In this document: positions 9,887 through 21,075 of the stretch, piece after piece
Layout of the letters: every line of letters begins with the position of its first letter
Numbering within the stretch: the stretch's first letter is position 1
Origin: Tremella fuciformis
Lineage: Eukaryota > Basidiomycota > Tremellomycetes > Tremellales > Tremellaceae
NCBI GenBank assembly: GCA_032768795.1
Contig: CP136490.1
Span: 372,001-436,000, forward strand
Direction: 5' to 3'
DNA length: 64,000 nucleotides
Made by a program: the position numbers and the translations under genes
The notes under the pieces: generated by a model
Told to the model about the DNA's origin: nothing
What the model saw: the letters and a program-made list of their open reading frames with translations, nothing else
Databases searched by the model: none

Positions 9887-11520
9887 AGCCTGCCCCATCA
9901 CCACTCCCAACATCGACATCGCTGTGGTGGTCAGAGCGACCACGCCAGCCTATCCCCGAGCCGCATACGCTTTCTGCCGGAAGTATGGATCTACTATCGA
10001 AAACGACCATGGAGAGGTTGTGGGGGGGCTATGATCTCGACCTCGACCCCGCTGATCCAGACCACTCCTATAACAAACGGAGGCAGCCGTCCAGCCAGAC
10101 AAGGTGAGCCGCCTGGGTTCCACTCATGTACACTTCTGTCCCCACCTTCCGACATCGTATGGCTTCCCGAATGGGAGAATATGCGCGCGAACATCTGTGG
10201 GAGGTCATGATTGACGCGACTTAACTCTGCTCGTTCTCACGCCATAGGTCGCTGGACATCCACAGCCATGACGCCTCTTCGTACCGAGAGTGGACCGTCA
10301 TGATCCTGCAGCATGCGCAAGTCTTGGCCGTCCAAATGGGCCGCGTCGGGTGGGAATGCAATCTGATCGAGATGGCCAAACGTAGGCGAGCAGACTCACC
10401 CGTCATCTCGATGGAACGCGCAATCAAAGCAGCCGATCTTGAGGTCAACAAGGGCTTGAAGTGAGTCCCCTAAGGGTGCTAACTTTATGAAGAGCATTGA
10501 GCGTCAGTCATTCAAAGGACAAACGGGATGACGAGGCAATATTCTCTCTCGCCAAGGCTCTTTGCATATTGATGCCCTGGTCCGCGGATAGGACGTGGAT
10601 GTCGTTCGAGCAAGCCCGAATGTCTGGACTTCCCCAGTTGTAGGTACCTTATCGAATTGAAATCAAGGCGCTTAGTTATCAGAGAGTATCGAATTCTCTC
10701 GAGTATCGCTAGGGTCGGCCTCGGAGCGGTCCAGTACACCGTCAACGGCGATTGTATCACGGGCGCCCGGAGTCGCTTTGGAGTGCTGATCCTACCGGCG
10801 CTTTCTGCCGCCAACCTTCTACCTTTTGCGACCTGGAAGGAGATGAGAGACATTGTAGAGCGTGCGCGTCAGCCTACCGAAAGATCCCAGGGGCTGACGA
10901 TCATAGTCATGTGGTGGCGGTGGAAACAAGGCCGGGACAAGGATCTCGGAGGAATGGCCACCGCTCAATGGGCAACTCGACTAATCGCTGCAAAACGTTT
11001 CGAGCACATCGACCCTAAGGTGTGGGTCCATGCCAAATGCAATGCGACCCATACTTGTCAGGAGCCGATCAACCTGCTTTCCGACGGCCCCGGCTGCCTC
11101 CCGTTGTACATCGATGTCAATCATCCAGCCATTCGGCGTCCATTTCTGGATTTGTGCTTGAGCGACCCTCAGCGCCAAGTGGACGGCCCGAACGGCCATA
11201 TGCGAGCTACGATCACCCCGGACACTTGTATTCCGACTTCTTTGATGACCCCCTCGTCTGGCGGCATCTACACCCCGCTTCAACAGCATCAATTCGGACC
11301 CACCCCGGAGCCCAATGTACGATTCAGTACCCTCGCTCGAATTGAGTCTCGGTCGCCGCTGTCTGTTCGGCCCGTCAACCATGGCACGAACTTTACCAAA
11401 CCCCATGACAAGGTTTCCAGTTCTCGCAAGCGCAAGCAGCAAGATGCCGGAGCTGGAAATGAGGTCGCCAAAAAGAAGGCCGCGAAGGCTTGGCGCAAAG
11501 GCCAGACGTGTTCGACCTGA
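9887..11520 (+). CDS. Unrecognised protein, family A (A1); 5' end unresolved
   Basis: I do not recognise the function. A spliced reading is supported by its paralog at 16494-17704. The exon open from 9887 runs to ICGR, then SLDIHSHDASSYREW (10250 on), then after an intron near 10461 ALSVSHSKDKRDD, then LMPWSADRTWMSFEQAR and SGLPQL, an intron at about 10645-10690, EYRILSSIARVGLG and LLPFATWKEM, a 45-nt stopless intron, and FEHIDPKVWVHAKCNATHTC. At least three introns fall where the paralog has them. The motif W-x-H-x2-C-x3-H-x-C near the end could bind zinc (inference). Unlike the paralog, it continues for about 130 residues to a basic tail (SSSRKRKQQ, EVAKKKAAKAWRK) that looks like a nuclear signal. 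The first exon and start codon are not settled; an ATG at 9854 is blocked by a stop unless spliced. Confidence 0.55.
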
Positions 11521-12579
11521 AGCAGACGACTTGCTTGACTCGCTCTCGATATTTGCCGTCGGCTAACACGATGGATTCGCCTGGATGTACGTTAAGCTAG
11601 CCTTGCGCCTTTTCTTTCCCTGTATGTATCGCTTGGCTAGCAGTAAAGCGGGTCCGGTTTTTCCTTGGCTGCAATCATCGTGAGATTGTACTACGCCTGT
11701 GTTAACTTTTCAGTTAGACCCAACTGTGACCACGCCTTGGAAAGCCAGTGAGCATACTGAACTGCCCTTTGGGTGGCCTATTATCCGGGATTGACTGGAT
11801 ATCAACGGCGTTGATGTATCCTTCAGGTTTAGGTGAATTGGCGATCCTGTCAGAGATGTCAAGCGGGCTTTGCTCCGTGCGCACTGCGAGCGCAGCACCT
11901 CTATCCGCCTCGGTGGAGCCGATCCTATGGGGGGATGTCCCGGGGGCTGGAGGCTCATTACCATGAACCATCTCGGAAATTGGCCTATGTAGGTTGTGCT
12001 ACTTGATGAGTAAAGTCTTGCAAATTTCCTGTAAACTTTGCTATTCGTCCTGATCGCGCGCGCTCATACCCCTAGGGTCTTCTCTACTACTGCATTCTTT
12101 CGGGCCGAGATCAGCCCGTGAGTGGTGTCTGGGCCCAATCTCGAAGGCCCCTGGCGAGGCGAAGCTACTGAGGCCGTTGGCCGGCTGAACGTTTGCATTT
12201 GCCTCATTGGATCATCCCTCTGGTCTCACGCATAGCAGCTGACCAGATAAAGGAGATCGCTCCCTCGAGAAGCAGGATTTGCGTTTTCGAGAGAAGGCTG
12301 TTCCCCGACTTGCCCCACTTCACAAGGCAGGTCAAAGGGAAGGGCAGTCTTTTGTTCCAGAGACCCTCATTCCTTCCCCGTCGCGCGCAAGAAGAGGCAA
12401 TTCCCTCGTCCTGATTCTTTCTCGCCCATCTTCTCTGGTGGCGACTGAACAATCTCACTACTCACTATAACGCATTGTTTCCTCAGGCATTCATTATACT
12501 CAGCTCAACCAAGCGACCTACAACTACAGCTTCTCAGCTCATTATCTGGTTTGGTCCGATTCCCACCACCTCGAATACA
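11521..12579. other. Intergenic, one doubtful small frame
   Basis: This is 1.06 kb between the A1 gene and the 12580-13227 gene. A minus-strand frame of 85 codons at 11714-11971 (MVHGNEPPAPGTSP...) is the only candidate. The complementary strand is open over nearly the same span, so coding status is unclear. The part nearest 12580 would be the promoter of that gene. Confidence 0.3.
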
Positions 12580-13227
12580 ATGACAGACAACACCGATACT
12601 GTTGATAGAACTGAGCCCCCTACGGCCTCGAAGAACCCTCCTCAGCTGGATGAGGTGACTACATGTGAGGAGAGTACAACCGCCAATATGACTCCGGCGA
12701 AAAAGATAAAGTGGCTGGCTACTTATGCCCAGAACCATGGGCTGCTGAACCCAAGTGCGAAGGGAAACCTCTTGTTCCCTGGAGAACGCGATGGCTGGAC
12801 CCAGGAAGGATCGACTACTCCTGCCAGGTGGACGTATTATAGCCGGGACACACGAAAGTTCACGCACCCCGAGTTCTACACGACAAGTTACCGCAAGGGT
12901 TCTCAAAAGCTTGACACCGCCAAAAACAAGGACTTGTGGTTCTGCCGTCTAACCATGAGCATGGGTGATATCACCGCAATCACCGACCAAACGACTGGCA
13001 GAGCCTACCAATGTGTCATACAAGCCTCGTCTGGCGCCGAATCGCTACTCTACGCGGAGATCCCACGCCAACTGCGCGCAGGCACCATGCAAATCTTGCA
13101 TCGCGATGATACTACTCCAGCCCTTTGGGAGCTGTCGTTAGAAATCCCCAGCCTAATCGAAGGTAACACTCGGCCTGTCGACCTTCTCGCCCTTATTGCT
13201 TATTCCCAATTATCCCAAGATGATTGA
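12580..13227 (+). CDS. Unrecognised 215-residue protein, possible family B member (B1)
   Basis: This is a single-exon frame from ATG 12580 (MTDNTDTVDRTEPPTA) to TGA 13227. An upstream in-frame ATG at 12475 would add 35 hydrophobic residues that look unlike coding sequence, so I prefer the internal start. Residues 1-40 are acidic and Thr-rich. KIKWLATYAQNHGLLNP (about 43-59) parallels the WL-x(5)-L-x-LP motif of family B. The rest reads like a compact alpha/beta domain (LWFCRLTMSMGDITAI, AYQCVIQASSGAESLLYAEI) ending in a helix (VDLLALIAYSQLS). The N terminus MTDNTDT resembles MTDSSDS of the gene at 18342. Function unknown; family membership is suggestive only. Confidence 0.5.
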   Translation: MTDNTDTVDRTEPPTASKNPPQLDEVTTCEESTTANMTPAKKIKWLATYAQNHGLLNPSAKGNLLFPGERDGWTQEGSTTPARWTYYSRDTRKFTHPEFYTTSYRKGSQKLDTAKNKDLWFCRLTMSMGDITAITDQTTGRAYQCVIQASSGAESLLYAEIPRQLRAGTMQILHRDDTTPALWELSLEIPSLIEGNTRPVDLLALIAYSQLSQDD

Positions 13228-14644
13228 TGAATGCATTTGTTCTCTTTGTTTGATCCGGAACATTGGCAAGGAGTCAGACTGCGAAATTGTGCTGCGCCTC
13301 ACAGCTGAAGGACTGCAAAGCGAGAAGCGAGGCGAGAATCCTTACATAGAGTAATCTCGAGTCATGGACCAGAAGGCGATCAGTTCGTACCCATTCCCTC
13401 AAGAGGAACAGCTTACCTCAGCACCCCCATCCCAAACGACAGAGCTTTCCCCCTAGTGCAGGCGGAACTTCGCAAACCTCCTCCTCTCCTACCATCTAAC
13501 CCGGACTTGATAGTCGACTCACCTTGTGTCAGACACGGCTAGGAACGTGCACAGATCTCTGCGGCTTTGAAGATCCACATGACACCCTCTACGGTCGGTG
13601 GGTGGCCGCTCGCCGCAAGTGGCAAGTCTGATCAAAGCCTTAGGATTGCAAGGTCCAGACGAGTGTCATCCTGTTGATGTGAAGCCTTGTTTCAGCTTTT
13701 GCAGTGTACATAGCTCCCTCAGAGCCCCTCGTTGGCGATGGCGCAGATTGGCGATTTCCGGCCGGTCGCGTGTGGGGCGGTCCTCGGCCTGGCGGGCTTG
13801 CCCCAAGTTGGCCAAATCATCCCCCCTTTCGTATGCTCGTCATCTGATTCCCACCTGGCGTCTTCCGGTGGCCCGTAAAGTATTTCGCCAGTCGATTGGT
13901 GGGGCACGACTCGTAAAGGCCATGGATCACGCACGCAAGCAAGTCTTGGGCAGGCAAGAGTGTGTACAGCAAGTCGTGACGATGACCAAGCCTGACGTCA
14001 AGTAAGGCAAATCCAAGGCGTTTTGATGGGACTGGGTAGCATAAGGAAGTGGCAGTCAAGGTGAGATGATGCTCTGTGAAATGCAAAGCATCGGGTGTCC
14101 TCGCAGAATCCCGCTCGACCGTGTCAAAGTGCGACACGGGCCGCGTTGGTCTCCGCGTACGGTTCACTTATGAGGACCGTTCGCGTAACGACAAAAGCTG
14201 GCAGCGTATCTCCAAGTGTCCCTGGAACCTCCTTGATCTTCGTCTCATTCAGTCGTCCAATAAATGATTCCAGATGTGTGTTAGGAAGCATTTATGCATG
14301 TAAATCACAGAAGAGGGAAATGAATCTAAGAGATCAAACCGGTGTTGCACAGAAACGACGGTGTTACTTCAGCTTAGTGAAGATTGCAGGAGACTGTACA
14401 TGCTAATCATGCAAGGTCGAGTCAGAAGCCCACCCATCGTCTTCGTCCCTCTCACCCAAATCAGAGTTGCCTGACGGGGGTTCTCGTGTGGCGCCTCGGG
14501 AGCTTTGGACCGGCTCTTGGGTCGTGCTGTGTAAAACAGCAATCGATCGACGAGGTGAGCGCCCGCCCCCGTAGGAAGCTATGCCTTGGACGCGAACTTG
14601 AACTGTGGAGGGGTTTGCCGAGAACGTCAGGGTCGTCTCAACGC
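13228..14644. other. Intergenic, no supported gene
   Basis: This is 1.4 kb with frames of 116-135 codons overlapping on both strands (13598-14005 plus; 13719-14167 minus). None shows a recognisable product or similarity to the orphan families. No tandem repeat was noticed. The 3' end of the minus-strand 14645-15389 gene may extend in here through an unrecognised intron. Confidence 0.3.
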
Positions 14645-15389
14645 TCACTGTGATTTTCTCAGGTCTACGAGTCTCAGCGGTTCCAGTGAACACAACTCAG
14701 ACACCTGCCTGTGGGCTTCCGAAGACTGCTGCTGACGTGTATCTTGAATCATGGGGCTTTCGGTGACTCTTTGCCTCTCTGGTCTGGGTGACCTTGAAGA
14801 ACTAGCGGGTGCATATGCGGAGTACGAATCGAGCGATGTTGGCGCACTAGCGGGCGGTAACATCGCGACCTCGTCAGGTGACGGCGGTCTGGGAGGCAGC
14901 GGCAATGTCTTCCTGTTCAGCCATTCGATGACACTTCTGTGAAGGTCAGCGCTCGTGCCGATTACGATGAAATGCATGGCAAAGATCTCACTTGCACTCA
15001 TCCGAAAATTTTGGATACTCTTCAAGATAGGGGTCCCAGACACTGACGCCACGGCTCAGCTGCCCATCGACATCCTTTGCTTCTGCTAGCAGCCGAGGAT
15101 GGGTAGCACTCAATGCGTCGTGCCGTGACTTGCAACCTTCATATGATCGGACAAGTTTCTGCTTTGGGTCCTCATTTTCCGGCCACGCACCGGGGATAGG
15201 TGGCCGTCTCTGTTCATCGATTATGATGATGCGTTGGTGCTCGTAGTCGCGCAGACCTTCCTCGTAAGCTGTGATTAGAACCTCGATATCTTGAGGGGAG
15301 TTTCGCACCCCATCAGCTGTATGTTGAAGCGTCTCCAGTGCCAATTGATGATCCAAGTCCCTCAACGCAGCTGTATCAAAGGCGGACAT
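14645..15389 (-). CDS. Unrecognised protein with a WL-LPLP motif (family B-like, B2), two exons
   Basis: Exon 1 starts MSAFDTAALRDLDHQLALE at 15389 and encodes about 130 mostly helical residues (DIEVLITAYEEGLRDYEHQR). It ends at FSDECK, where a 55-nt intron with a typical donor and GCTGAC branch joins SVIEWLNRKTLPLPPRP. The last 95 residues are Pro/Ser-rich and end in DLRKSQ at 14645. The segment VIEWLNRKTLPLPP matches MTDWLASHKLPLPT (18342 gene) and ISEWLKTHRLSLPA (21076 gene). In those proteins the motif is N-terminal, but here it is central, which may reflect a fusion or domain rearrangement. Function unknown. The spliced structure is well supported by frame and consensus signals. Confidence 0.6.
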
Positions 15390-16493
15390 CTTGCCGCTTG
15401 CGAGTTGGGGGAAGGAGAGGGTCTATGCAGGTCTCACGATTGGAGGGAACGAGAATTGTCCGTTGCTCGTCTGCTCTTGGCTGGACGCCCGCAAAGCTTG
15501 CAAATACCTCACCCGCCCTTGGTGGGACCCTTTCATGGCGGCGAAAACTTGGCAAAATGGCATTCCAAATAAGTAACTAGGGTCGTTTCTGGCATGCTTA
15601 TGGGCTCTTGAACACTGATGTCAATGGTTTGGGCAGGTACGATTTAGCTGTGGAATGTGGGAAACACTGGACAAGCCGCGGAATGTGTCATCTGTTGTTG
15701 TTTTGGTTTATAGATCCAAAGAAATCAAGTCAATGCGAGCATTGATATCTGTTGAAAAGGGGACGGAGGCCTCGCAAGCAATGAAATCGAGCATTCCTCC
15801 CGTGATGTACGGACTCTGAGCTGAATTCGAAGCTCGGCCGACTATGCCGCAGGCTTTGCGTTATCCCGTTTCCTTCTGTGAGCTGTTCCACTTTATGTAC
15901 TCTGGGCATCCTTATCGTCTGTCGAGGAGTCTCTGTTGTTTGACTTCCCGATTGATCATGAGCGAGACCGCAATTAGCAACGCAGCTTGAGAGAATGATT
16001 GAGCGAGGCGAGGGTGTCCAAGGGGCACTCGAACCCTGTGCCAGAATCTCGCCGGTCTCCCCTGCTCAAGCAACAAGGTCCACAGTTGACATTCTGCACT
16101 TGCTCAAATTTTTTTGTCCACGCGTCCCGCCATGAAATGCATGAAGAATTGGACGAGAACGAAGAGTCCATAGTCATCCGTCATCGTCCCAGCTTTGCTA
16201 AGCCTGAATTGATTGTCAACACATTCCAGGATGTTGGTCGTGGGCCAGAAAAGCAACCACCAAAGCGTTCGCGCGAGCCCTCCAGGTGCTGCCTGCAAGC
16301 CGGTGAGAGAACGCGCCATGCGGACCTGGTGGAACAGCGTCATATCGCGAGCAGCGCGGAACAGGACGTCGCTTCAATGTCGGGAGAAGCGCACTACAGC
16401 CGCCTGGGTTCAAACATGTACCTAGGTCTTTGGAAACCGGCGCACTGAAATATATATGGCACAAAACTCTTCGGCCAGGTGCCTCATAGCATC
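15390..16493. other. Intergenic, no supported gene
   Basis: This is 1.1 kb between the 14645-15389 gene (minus) and the end of the A2 gene (minus). The sequence at 15560-15980 is relatively AT-rich for this window. Frames at 15999-16448 (plus) and 16216-16512 (minus) oppose each other and have no recognisable content. Confidence 0.3.
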
Positions 16494-17704
16494 TCAGAAG
16501 AACTGCGGACACTTCCCACAGACATGTCCTTCGCGACAGCTCTCATGCGGCCATGCTTCTGGATCCTTCTTTTCCCATTCGTGTATACTTTTCGACCATG
16601 TATCCACCAGGTTAGGGACAAAGTCCAGCCGGAATGCACCGGGCTGTTGTTGAAACAGCTGTATGGCCACTGTAGGGAGTAAGCAGTCTATCAATCACCA
16701 GTAAGATGCTTACAGCCAAACGTGGCGAGCTCTTCCCCATATGTGGAGAACGGCAGAGCGTACGCCGCTTGCCAGGAGAGCTTGCTGCAGCTCGCCAGGC
16801 ATTCGCCAAGCTTTGAGATCCCTGAGGTGTTGGCCATACGCAGTGCTGTCGATCCGATATTCCACAGAAGATCGTGCTCCCTTGCGACAAATTGAGTTGC
16901 CATGACGATCACTGCCGAATGATCGCGTGCTTACAGTCGAGGAAGACCTGTTTCTCGTGCTTCGGCGAATGTCATCCAGGATCGGTCGGACGACCAGGGG
17001 CATAGCTTCGTCAAAGCAAGCCCCCACGCCCACAATGCCGACCCGTCATCACCCCGTGCGGAGTAGCTGGAGATAAATTGTGCATCTGCCTTTGGAGCAA
17101 TCCCGCTCACCACACTCCCGCTGCAAGGAGCAAAGAAATGCCCTTGACTAGATCCTTGAGTGGTTTCGGGGCGCTTTGCTCTCCTTGCTTTGCCAGGTCC
17201 ACCCGGTTTAGAAAGGCCTTGGGGTCACCGAGCCGATGTCCAAGTGAAACATCCAGGGCGTACAGGACGGCGAGGCGTTTGTCGCGGCCCTCCTGAGCTC
17301 CTAGCACAGTGAGCAACCGACCCTTCTCGGGTGCCCTAGCCAGCACACCGCCTTGGCCGAACAGCCTGAATGTCAAGATATGTGATTCCTCTGCACTTCC
17401 TAGCATACCCTTCTCGAGTGTCCGGAGTGCTCAAGCTGTGACATCGCGAGAATTCCTTGACTCTGGCGGGGTGAAGGTCAGGACGCCATCCTTGCCACAG
17501 GATCGTCGTAGTGAGAGGGGTCGGATGGTGCATGTCGGCCAGCTGTAGCGGAAGCGGCTGAATAAAGTGTGAGACGAGGGATCCATCGGCGAACTTGAAC
17601 TGTAGGGAGTAGAGATCTTGCGCGAAATCTTCTTGAAACTCTCGGTCGACCTTCTGCTGGTAGTCGACATTGGAACCCGGATCCGTTGAATTGATGTCGG
17701 CCAT
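16494..17704 (-). CDS. Unrecognised protein, family A (A2), five exons
   Basis: Function unknown. Four introns of 43-55 nt join into one frame of about 325 residues. Exon 1 starts MADINSTDPGSNVDYQ at 17704, the last exon ends CGKCPQFF, and the stop is at 16494-16496. Alignment with the gene at 9887-11520: HPTPLTTT/STPLIQTT, LYALDVSLGHRL/LQHAQVLAVQMG, LCPWSSDRSWMTFAEARETGLPRL versus LMPWSADRTWMSFEQARMSGLPQL, YALPFSTYGEE/NLLPFATWKEM, and KDPEAWPHESCREGHVC versus IDPKVWVHAKCNATHTC. Introns after the GLPRL/GLPQL leucine and before YSARGDD/ALSVSHS sit at the same place and phase, so the two are true paralogs. Against its paralog this protein lacks the basic C-terminal tail. The Cys/His motif may bind metal (inference). 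Confidence 0.65.
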
Positions 17705-18341
17705 GATAGTCAAGCTGGAGACCCCCCGACACTCTGTACAGGCCAATGATGTTGAGCATGACTTGAGAAGCTTCTCAAGTGGAAGCAGACCTTCGCCTGC
17801 CTCGTGGGCGAGCACACAGGAACAAAAGCACACAGGGATAGTGTCTGTGTTATTGGTCTGCGCCGCGGCTGAGTGTGGCAAAGTGGCATGACTTCGTTCA
17901 ATGGTCTCGTTCATCTTGTGGAATGAGGTTTCGCCTCGCACAGGTATTCGTTGCGAGATAACTTCTCGATCCTTCCATCGCGTGCAGGAAGGATGCACTC
18001 TCACGATGATGTTTCAGTCCTCCACATCTCCTTTGACACGCAAAGCAAATTTATCACCTTTCTACGCGAAGCGGCCATTACGCAAAGCAGACTGCAGTGT
18101 CTACAGTAGACAAAGACGTTTCCCACCTGTTCTTCTCCCTATACAGCGCCGCAGGAGGCATACACCGTACTTTCCAACGGCTTTGTCCACGACGCGCAAG
18201 CTAAACAGGTGTAACGCAGTCGCAATGTCCAGTGGGAATGTCCTCTCGATGGTCGAGCACGGAGGGGAAGCTTCTCCCTCCACTTGCCTTCCCGATCGAC
18301 CTTGGGTCCCGTCCCAGGCAGATACAGCAACGAGCAGTATC
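17705..18341. other. Divergent upstream region of A2 and B3
   Basis: This is 0.64 kb between the starts of the minus-strand A2 gene and the plus-strand 18342-18839 gene. The frame of the latter is open back to 17901, with in-frame ATGs at 18009 and 18225, so part of this stretch could be coding. The composition there (Arg/Ser/Pro-rich) looks more like leader than protein. Confidence 0.35.
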
Positions 18342-18839
18342 ATGACTGACTCGTCGGACTCCGACGGTGGCTCCACCGATGAGCACCTCAAAGAAGTTAA
18401 TGATATGACCGATTGGTTGGCAAGTCACAAGCTTCCATTGCCCACGGAACCAGGTCTGACAGACTTTGCGGATTTTCTCTCGTCAGAGGGCTGGAAGCCT
18501 CTCTCAGAAGGTGAGCAAAGGCCACTTGAAGCATCTCCAAACCCAAAGTCGTCTCTATACTTCAACGAGCGGGACAACCTGAGTCTGGAGGCCCAATACG
18601 ATGAGAATGCCTATTGCTTCATCTTCCCCTACGGGGGTTCGATTGCCGTGCGAAGACTGAATGGGACTCTGGAGGTGAGGGTGGCCACCGGAGCAAACCA
18701 GCAGTACTCCTCGTACAGGTATGACCTCGAGGACATGGAAGGTGTTCGCACAGCGATCCCTGACTTGCTAGCACATCATCGTAAACAGTTGTTGCTGAAG
18801 CCGAGCGAGGACACAAGTCACAATTCTGAGGCGGAATAG
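18342..18839 (+). CDS. Unrecognised 165-residue protein, family B (B3)
   Basis: I take ATG 18342 (MTDSSDSDGGSTDEH) as the start by comparison with the gene at 21076; upstream in-frame ATGs exist at 18225 and 18009. The protein has an acidic N terminus, the motif MTDWLASHKLPLPT (about 24-37), a linker, then a predicted beta-rich segment NLSLEAQYDENAYCFIFPYGG (about 85-105) with FPYGGSIAVRR. It ends in a helical tail (DMEGVRTAIPDLLAHHRKQ). The order and spacing match the 21076-21660 protein (ISEWLKTHRLSLPA ... FPKGGSVLLRQ ... DIQAAVHDILRCLKE). No known domain is recognised and there is no signal peptide or membrane segment. Confidence 0.6.
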   Translation: MTDSSDSDGGSTDEHLKEVNDMTDWLASHKLPLPTEPGLTDFADFLSSEGWKPLSEGEQRPLEASPNPKSSLYFNERDNLSLEAQYDENAYCFIFPYGGSIAVRRLNGTLEVRVATGANQQYSSYRYDLEDMEGVRTAIPDLLAHHRKQLLLKPSEDTSHNSEAE

Positions 18840-19598
18840 GCACAAAGTCTCGCAACCGCCAGAAATAATGCGTCCAAGGTTTCCTTCCCCACATCACCGT
18901 AAACATTGTTATAGACAGGGAGGAAGGTCGTCATAGCAGTCATTCACACGCTCACAATTGAGCGATCATCCCCGATCCCCATGCAACGTTGTTTTTTTCT
19001 GTTTAGAAATATGCAGAGCGTGGCATTGTAGTGGGATCAGTTGACCGAACTCGGTGCTGATTGTTCCCCTGCGCCGTAAACGAGTTGTTGTTATACACTC
19101 TGACCGGATGTATAGCGCCAATTGACACTGAGCAGGAGATATGGTGTGCCTAAGATCTGACGAGCGGGTGGGCTTGCCCGCCCGCGGAAGAAAATAATCC
19201 CCCATTAGCAGCTTACCACCATCAGCTCCAGTGGTGGACTGACTGCGGAGCGTGCGTCAAACACGATCTCCGCGCGGTCCGGCCTGCACACATTGACTGT
19301 CGGAGCAAAACCTCCCTCCTGAAGCTCGAGATTCGGGCTACTCTTAAAAGTTTGAAATTATGGCGTCTCAGCTTTTGCCGTATACAAATCGGTCAAACGT
19401 GGGCAGCTCCCCAATGTATCATCCTTCCTTCGAAGACAGAGCTTTCGAGAGCCTTCGACGGAGGTGAAAGGTGCTGCTTTGCCACTCACAGCCACGCAGA
19501 AGACCGAGGGCAGGCGCATAAATGAGAGGCCAGCTGTTCTCGTTGGCATGCAACCCCTACAATCACTCAAATTCACCTCGTACTAATTCCGCGTCACA
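18840..19598. other. Intergenic, nothing clear
   Basis: This is 0.76 kb between two same-strand orphan genes. There is no recognisable gene or tandem repeat. A minus-strand frame of 79 codons at 18966-19205 has no features. The last 100 bp would be the promoter and leader of the gene at 19599. Confidence 0.3.
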
Positions 19599-20003
19599 AT
19601 GGACGCTCTCACGCAACGAGTGGAGACACTGCATGCCAAATTGCTGGAAAGCATACCAGACGCTAAATTCTTGCCACAAGAGACGCTCGAGCGTTTCCAG
19701 ACCGCCGCGATCATGGCTCTCAAAATGCATGACTCGCTCAGGACAATGCCCGGCCTTCGCGAAGCGGATTACTCAAAGTGGCAGGACAACCTCACAGAAG
19801 AACAAGGATGGGCTTTGGAATATGGTATCTACCAGGGCGCACCTTCTTGCGGTCTGAGTCGGTACGAATTCGTGCATCCCGAAATGGGTCAGAAAATGAC
19901 TCTCTATCGCTCTAGAAACGGGATTCAGGAGCTGAGTCTTCCCGGAGGCGATAGCATCCGAACGGAACGTCGTATGGAAGACGACCGTATCAAAACAATT
20001 TGA
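19599..20003 (+). CDS. Unrecognised 134-residue protein, possible family B member (B4)
   Basis: This single open frame starts MDALTQRVETLHAKLLES in a clean context after an in-frame-stop-rich leader. The N-terminal 55 residues look helical; the C-terminal half has ELSLPGGDSIRTERR, which I align with FIFPYGGSIAVRR and WRFPKGGSVLLRQ of the 18342 and 21076 proteins. It lacks the WL-x(5)-L-x-LP motif, and the C-terminal helix of its relatives is missing, so it may be truncated. Alternatively a further exon lies beyond 20003 that I could not identify. Function unknown. Confidence 0.5.
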   Translation: MDALTQRVETLHAKLLESIPDAKFLPQETLERFQTAAIMALKMHDSLRTMPGLREADYSKWQDNLTEEQGWALEYGIYQGAPSCGLSRYEFVHPEMGQKMTLYRSRNGIQELSLPGGDSIRTERRMEDDRIKTI

Positions 20004-21075
20004 CTCCTTGTGCCAGGCACTGACTACTCTCCAGCTCAGACCTACACGGAGTCCTATGCTTCTTCCGGAACAAAGCAATGTTCCTTCATCGAAAGGGAAG
20101 GTGAAGATCAAGAAGAACTTAGGCTACCAGATGAGTTCTCTGACCTTTTCGACAGGATTTGACGGTGAAAGAACGACAGTGCTACGGCGGTCTCTATTAC
20201 TCCTGCAAGAGTGATGCCAGGTCGTCTCATGTTGTCCACCGCAGGGCGCCGTTTTGCAGGTGTGCACCCCTCGGTTCTCCGTGTGACCTCTCTCCCATTC
20301 GCTTCATACTCCTCGCTCCTGTTCACCGTTGTTTCCCCTCTCATCTGCTCTTCTGGCTCAAAGATGTCGCAGAGGTCAGCTTTACGCACCCTCACAACGT
20401 CATTGCCATCTCACTCAATACTACGTACCTATGCATTTCCTTACTTTCGTTTACTTTCGTGCATTCTGTTTCTCATTCAATCCCCAAAATCGGCCGGACG
20501 GACAGGTCTCTCTCGCAAATATGTGCATCGTTCTCCCGCCGTGTCGGATATCTGGCTGACTCCCGCCGAAGGGAGCTACAGGTCTCACCTGCGCCTGAGG
20601 CCGCAGCCAAGGGAGGCTCAAACGCTATCAGAGGTGGGAGGACTTGAATACGCCATGGATTGGACGACCTCCGCATGATTGGCTGATGCTCCCAAATGCA
20701 ACTCGAGTCAATCACGTACGCAGTCCACTTTGCTGTCTTCACTCCGGCAAAGTTGAATCGGAGAGCTGGACATCGGCGACGGCGTGCTACGAGCGCGTAT
20801 CTACACTCACAGTCAAGCCTCGTGAAAGGCTGTGTCTCGCCTTCAAGAAGCCTTCCTGCGATGCTAAGTCCCCCAGACTCTCCTATTCCTTCAACATGTG
20901 AAATGCCATGAATCGTGATAGGACAAAGGACCGCATCTGAGCGCCTTGATCTTTCTTTCCTTGTTATAGCCAACAAGCAAGACCATTTGCCACCCGTTGC
21001 CCCCAACACCTCATCGCACTTCTATCATTCGCGACATTGTCTCTCGCCGGTACCCAACCTCTGAATAAGTCATCA
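20004..21075. other. Intergenic, competing frames only
   Basis: This is 1.07 kb in which three long frames overlap (20159-20647 and 20211-20678 on plus, 20473-21009 on minus, 155-178 codons). None has recognisable content and they cannot all be real. The 3' end of the 19599 gene could extend into the first 100 bp. I leave the region unassigned. Confidence 0.3.

Noticed and set aside
9990..10060. A frameshift at a G7 run in the A1 gene that would make it a pseudogene.
   Set aside because: A different frame is open from 9887 through the G run and splices at ICGR to SLDIHSHD in agreement with the paralog, so the apparent frameshift came from following the wrong frame.
17336..17480. A frameshift in the A2 gene between HSLSTPDTREG and LFGQGG.
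   Set aside because: A 43-nt GT-AG intron starting at GTATGC joins the two parts in frame at a position consistent with family A.
20159..21009. Three overlapping long frames (155-178 codons) as possible genes.
   Set aside because: They overlap each other on both strands, have no recognisable features or paralogs, and the GC content makes such frames expected by chance.
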